From positions 1 through 7,015 of the forward strand of contig JAFZGR010000227.1 in assembly GCA_017555325.1 (NCBI GenBank): 7,015 nucleotides of DNA. The letters run 5' to 3'. The stretch's first letter is position 1; every line of letters starts with the position of its first letter. This DNA is from Alphaproteobacteria bacterium. GTDB lineage: Bacteria; Pseudomonadota; Alphaproteobacteria; CAAHEQ01; UBA3637. Positions 6,315-7,015 of the stretch are shown here, piece by piece. The translations under genes were made by a program, and so were the position numbers. Below the pieces are notes generated by a model that was not told the DNA's origin, made no database searches, and was given only the letters and a program-made list of their open reading frames with translations.

Positions 6315-7015
6315 TTATTTTGTTTTTTTAGCTTTTTTTGTTGTTTTTGGAGCTTCCGGATTGTAAGCATACAATTCTTCAGCTGTTAATTTGTTTTCGG
6401 AAGTCTGAACTTGTTCCAATACAAAATCAACAACTTTTTCTTCAAACAACGGAGCTTTTAAAGCATCCAATGCTTTTGGATTTTTTTGATAGTATTCAAA
6501 GATGAATTTTTCTTGTCCCGGATATCTGCGGGCTTCTGCCATAACGGCGTGTGTCAAATCTTCATTTGTCAATGTGATTTTGTTTTCATTGGCAATTTCA
6601 GCCAATAATAAACCTAAACGGACACGACGTTCTGCAATATCTTTGTAATCGGCTTTTAATTCATCTTCGGATTTTGATTTTTCTTCTTCATCCAAGCGAT
6701 TGTTCTTTTTAGCTTCTTCAAATTGTTTCCAGATAGCATCAAATTCTAAATCGACCATGCCTTGTGGAACATCAAATGTATGTGTTTCTGCCAAAACATC
6801 CAATAAAGCACGTTTTGTATGCATACGGGCAACATTTGCGTATTCTTTGTTTAATTCTTCTTCAATTGTTTTTTTGAATGCTTCTAAAGATTCTGCTCCG
6901 AAAGATTTTGCAAAATCATCATTGATTTCGGCTTCTTTGTATTTACGCAATTCTTTGATGTCAACTTTGAACAAAGCCTTTTTGCCTGCCAAATGTTTTG
7001 CATGATAATTTTCAG
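6315..7015 (-). CDS. tig: Trigger factor, C-terminal part (5' end outside the window)
   Basis: Trigger factor is the ribosome-bound chaperone that shelters nascent chains at the exit tunnel and has peptidyl-prolyl isomerase activity. About 233 C-terminal codons are seen; the frame is open to the window edge. The TTG at 6992 is an internal Leu codon, not the start: upstream codons read Tyr-His-Ala-Lys-His-Leu-Ala-Gly-Lys-Lys, the typical end of the FKBP-like isomerase domain. The rest is the helical, SurA-like C-terminal chaperone domain, recognised by the Phe-Asp-Val-Pro-x-x-Met/Leu-Val segment and the later Ala-Glu-Ile-Ala-x-x-x-x-Ile region. The ribosome-binding N domain lies outside the window. 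The protein ends in a Lys/Thr-rich tail. It is the first gene of the tig-clpP-clpX block, coupling chaperone supply with proteolysis. Confidence 0.96.
   Translation of the reverse strand, partial: ENYHAKHLAGKKALFKVDIKELRKYKEAEINDDFAKSFGAESLEAFKKTIEEELNKEYANVARMHTKRALLDVLAETHTFDVPQGMVDLEFDAIWKQFEEAKKNNRLDEEEKSKSEDELKADYKDIAERRVRLGLLLAEIANENKITLTNEDLTHAVMAEARRYPGQEKFIFEYYQKNPKALDALKAPLFEEKVVDFVLEQVQTSENKLTAEELYAYNPEAPKTTKKAKKTK

Noticed and set aside
6700..7005. Plus-strand open frame opposite tig
   Set aside because: It overlaps conserved trigger factor coding sequence on the other strand and has no independent support.

Overview
The window holds a proteostasis gene cluster, all on the minus strand. 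In transcription order (right to left) it reads tig (trigger factor, 5' end outside the window), clpP, clpX, lon, and then an unrecognised repeat-rich coiled-coil protein. The tig-clpP-clpX-lon order is a classic arrangement in Proteobacteria. The DNA is AT-rich and the ClpP, ClpX and Lon sequences look proteobacterial. Together this suggests a low-GC proteobacterium, most likely an alphaproteobacterial lineage (host-associated or gut type). That placement is inference from gene order and protein flavour, not from a search.

Right half (about 4302-7015): the end of trigger factor, complete ClpP with its Ser-His-Asp triad, and complete ClpX with zinc finger, Walker motifs and ClpP-docking loop. 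The genes are tightly spaced (13 nt between tig and clpP, 35 nt between clpP and clpX) and each has a Shine-Dalgarno sequence, so they look like one operon. ClpX carries about ten extra residues in its zinc-finger loop. An 84-nt AT-rich gap separates clpX from lon.

Middle (1851-4217): a full-length lon locus interrupted by one in-frame TAA at codon 141, where Lon proteins normally have a tyrosine or similar residue. The frame is otherwise open, and every ATPase and protease motif downstream is intact. All the other complete genes here end in TAA with no internal TAA, so stop-codon reassignment is unlikely. A recent nonsense mutation, a strain or assembly error, or readthrough remain possible.

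Left end (9-1850): a perfect 11-bp inverted repeat lies just after lon, followed by an AT-rich intergenic stretch with a plausible promoter. Next comes a 513-residue, very hydrophilic protein built from five copies of a Trp/Arg/Pro/Gly-Gly/Glu-Gln motif and two related helical hairpins. It has no signal peptide or membrane segment and no family I recognise. It sits where hupB often follows lon in related bacteria. It is the most novel item in the window.
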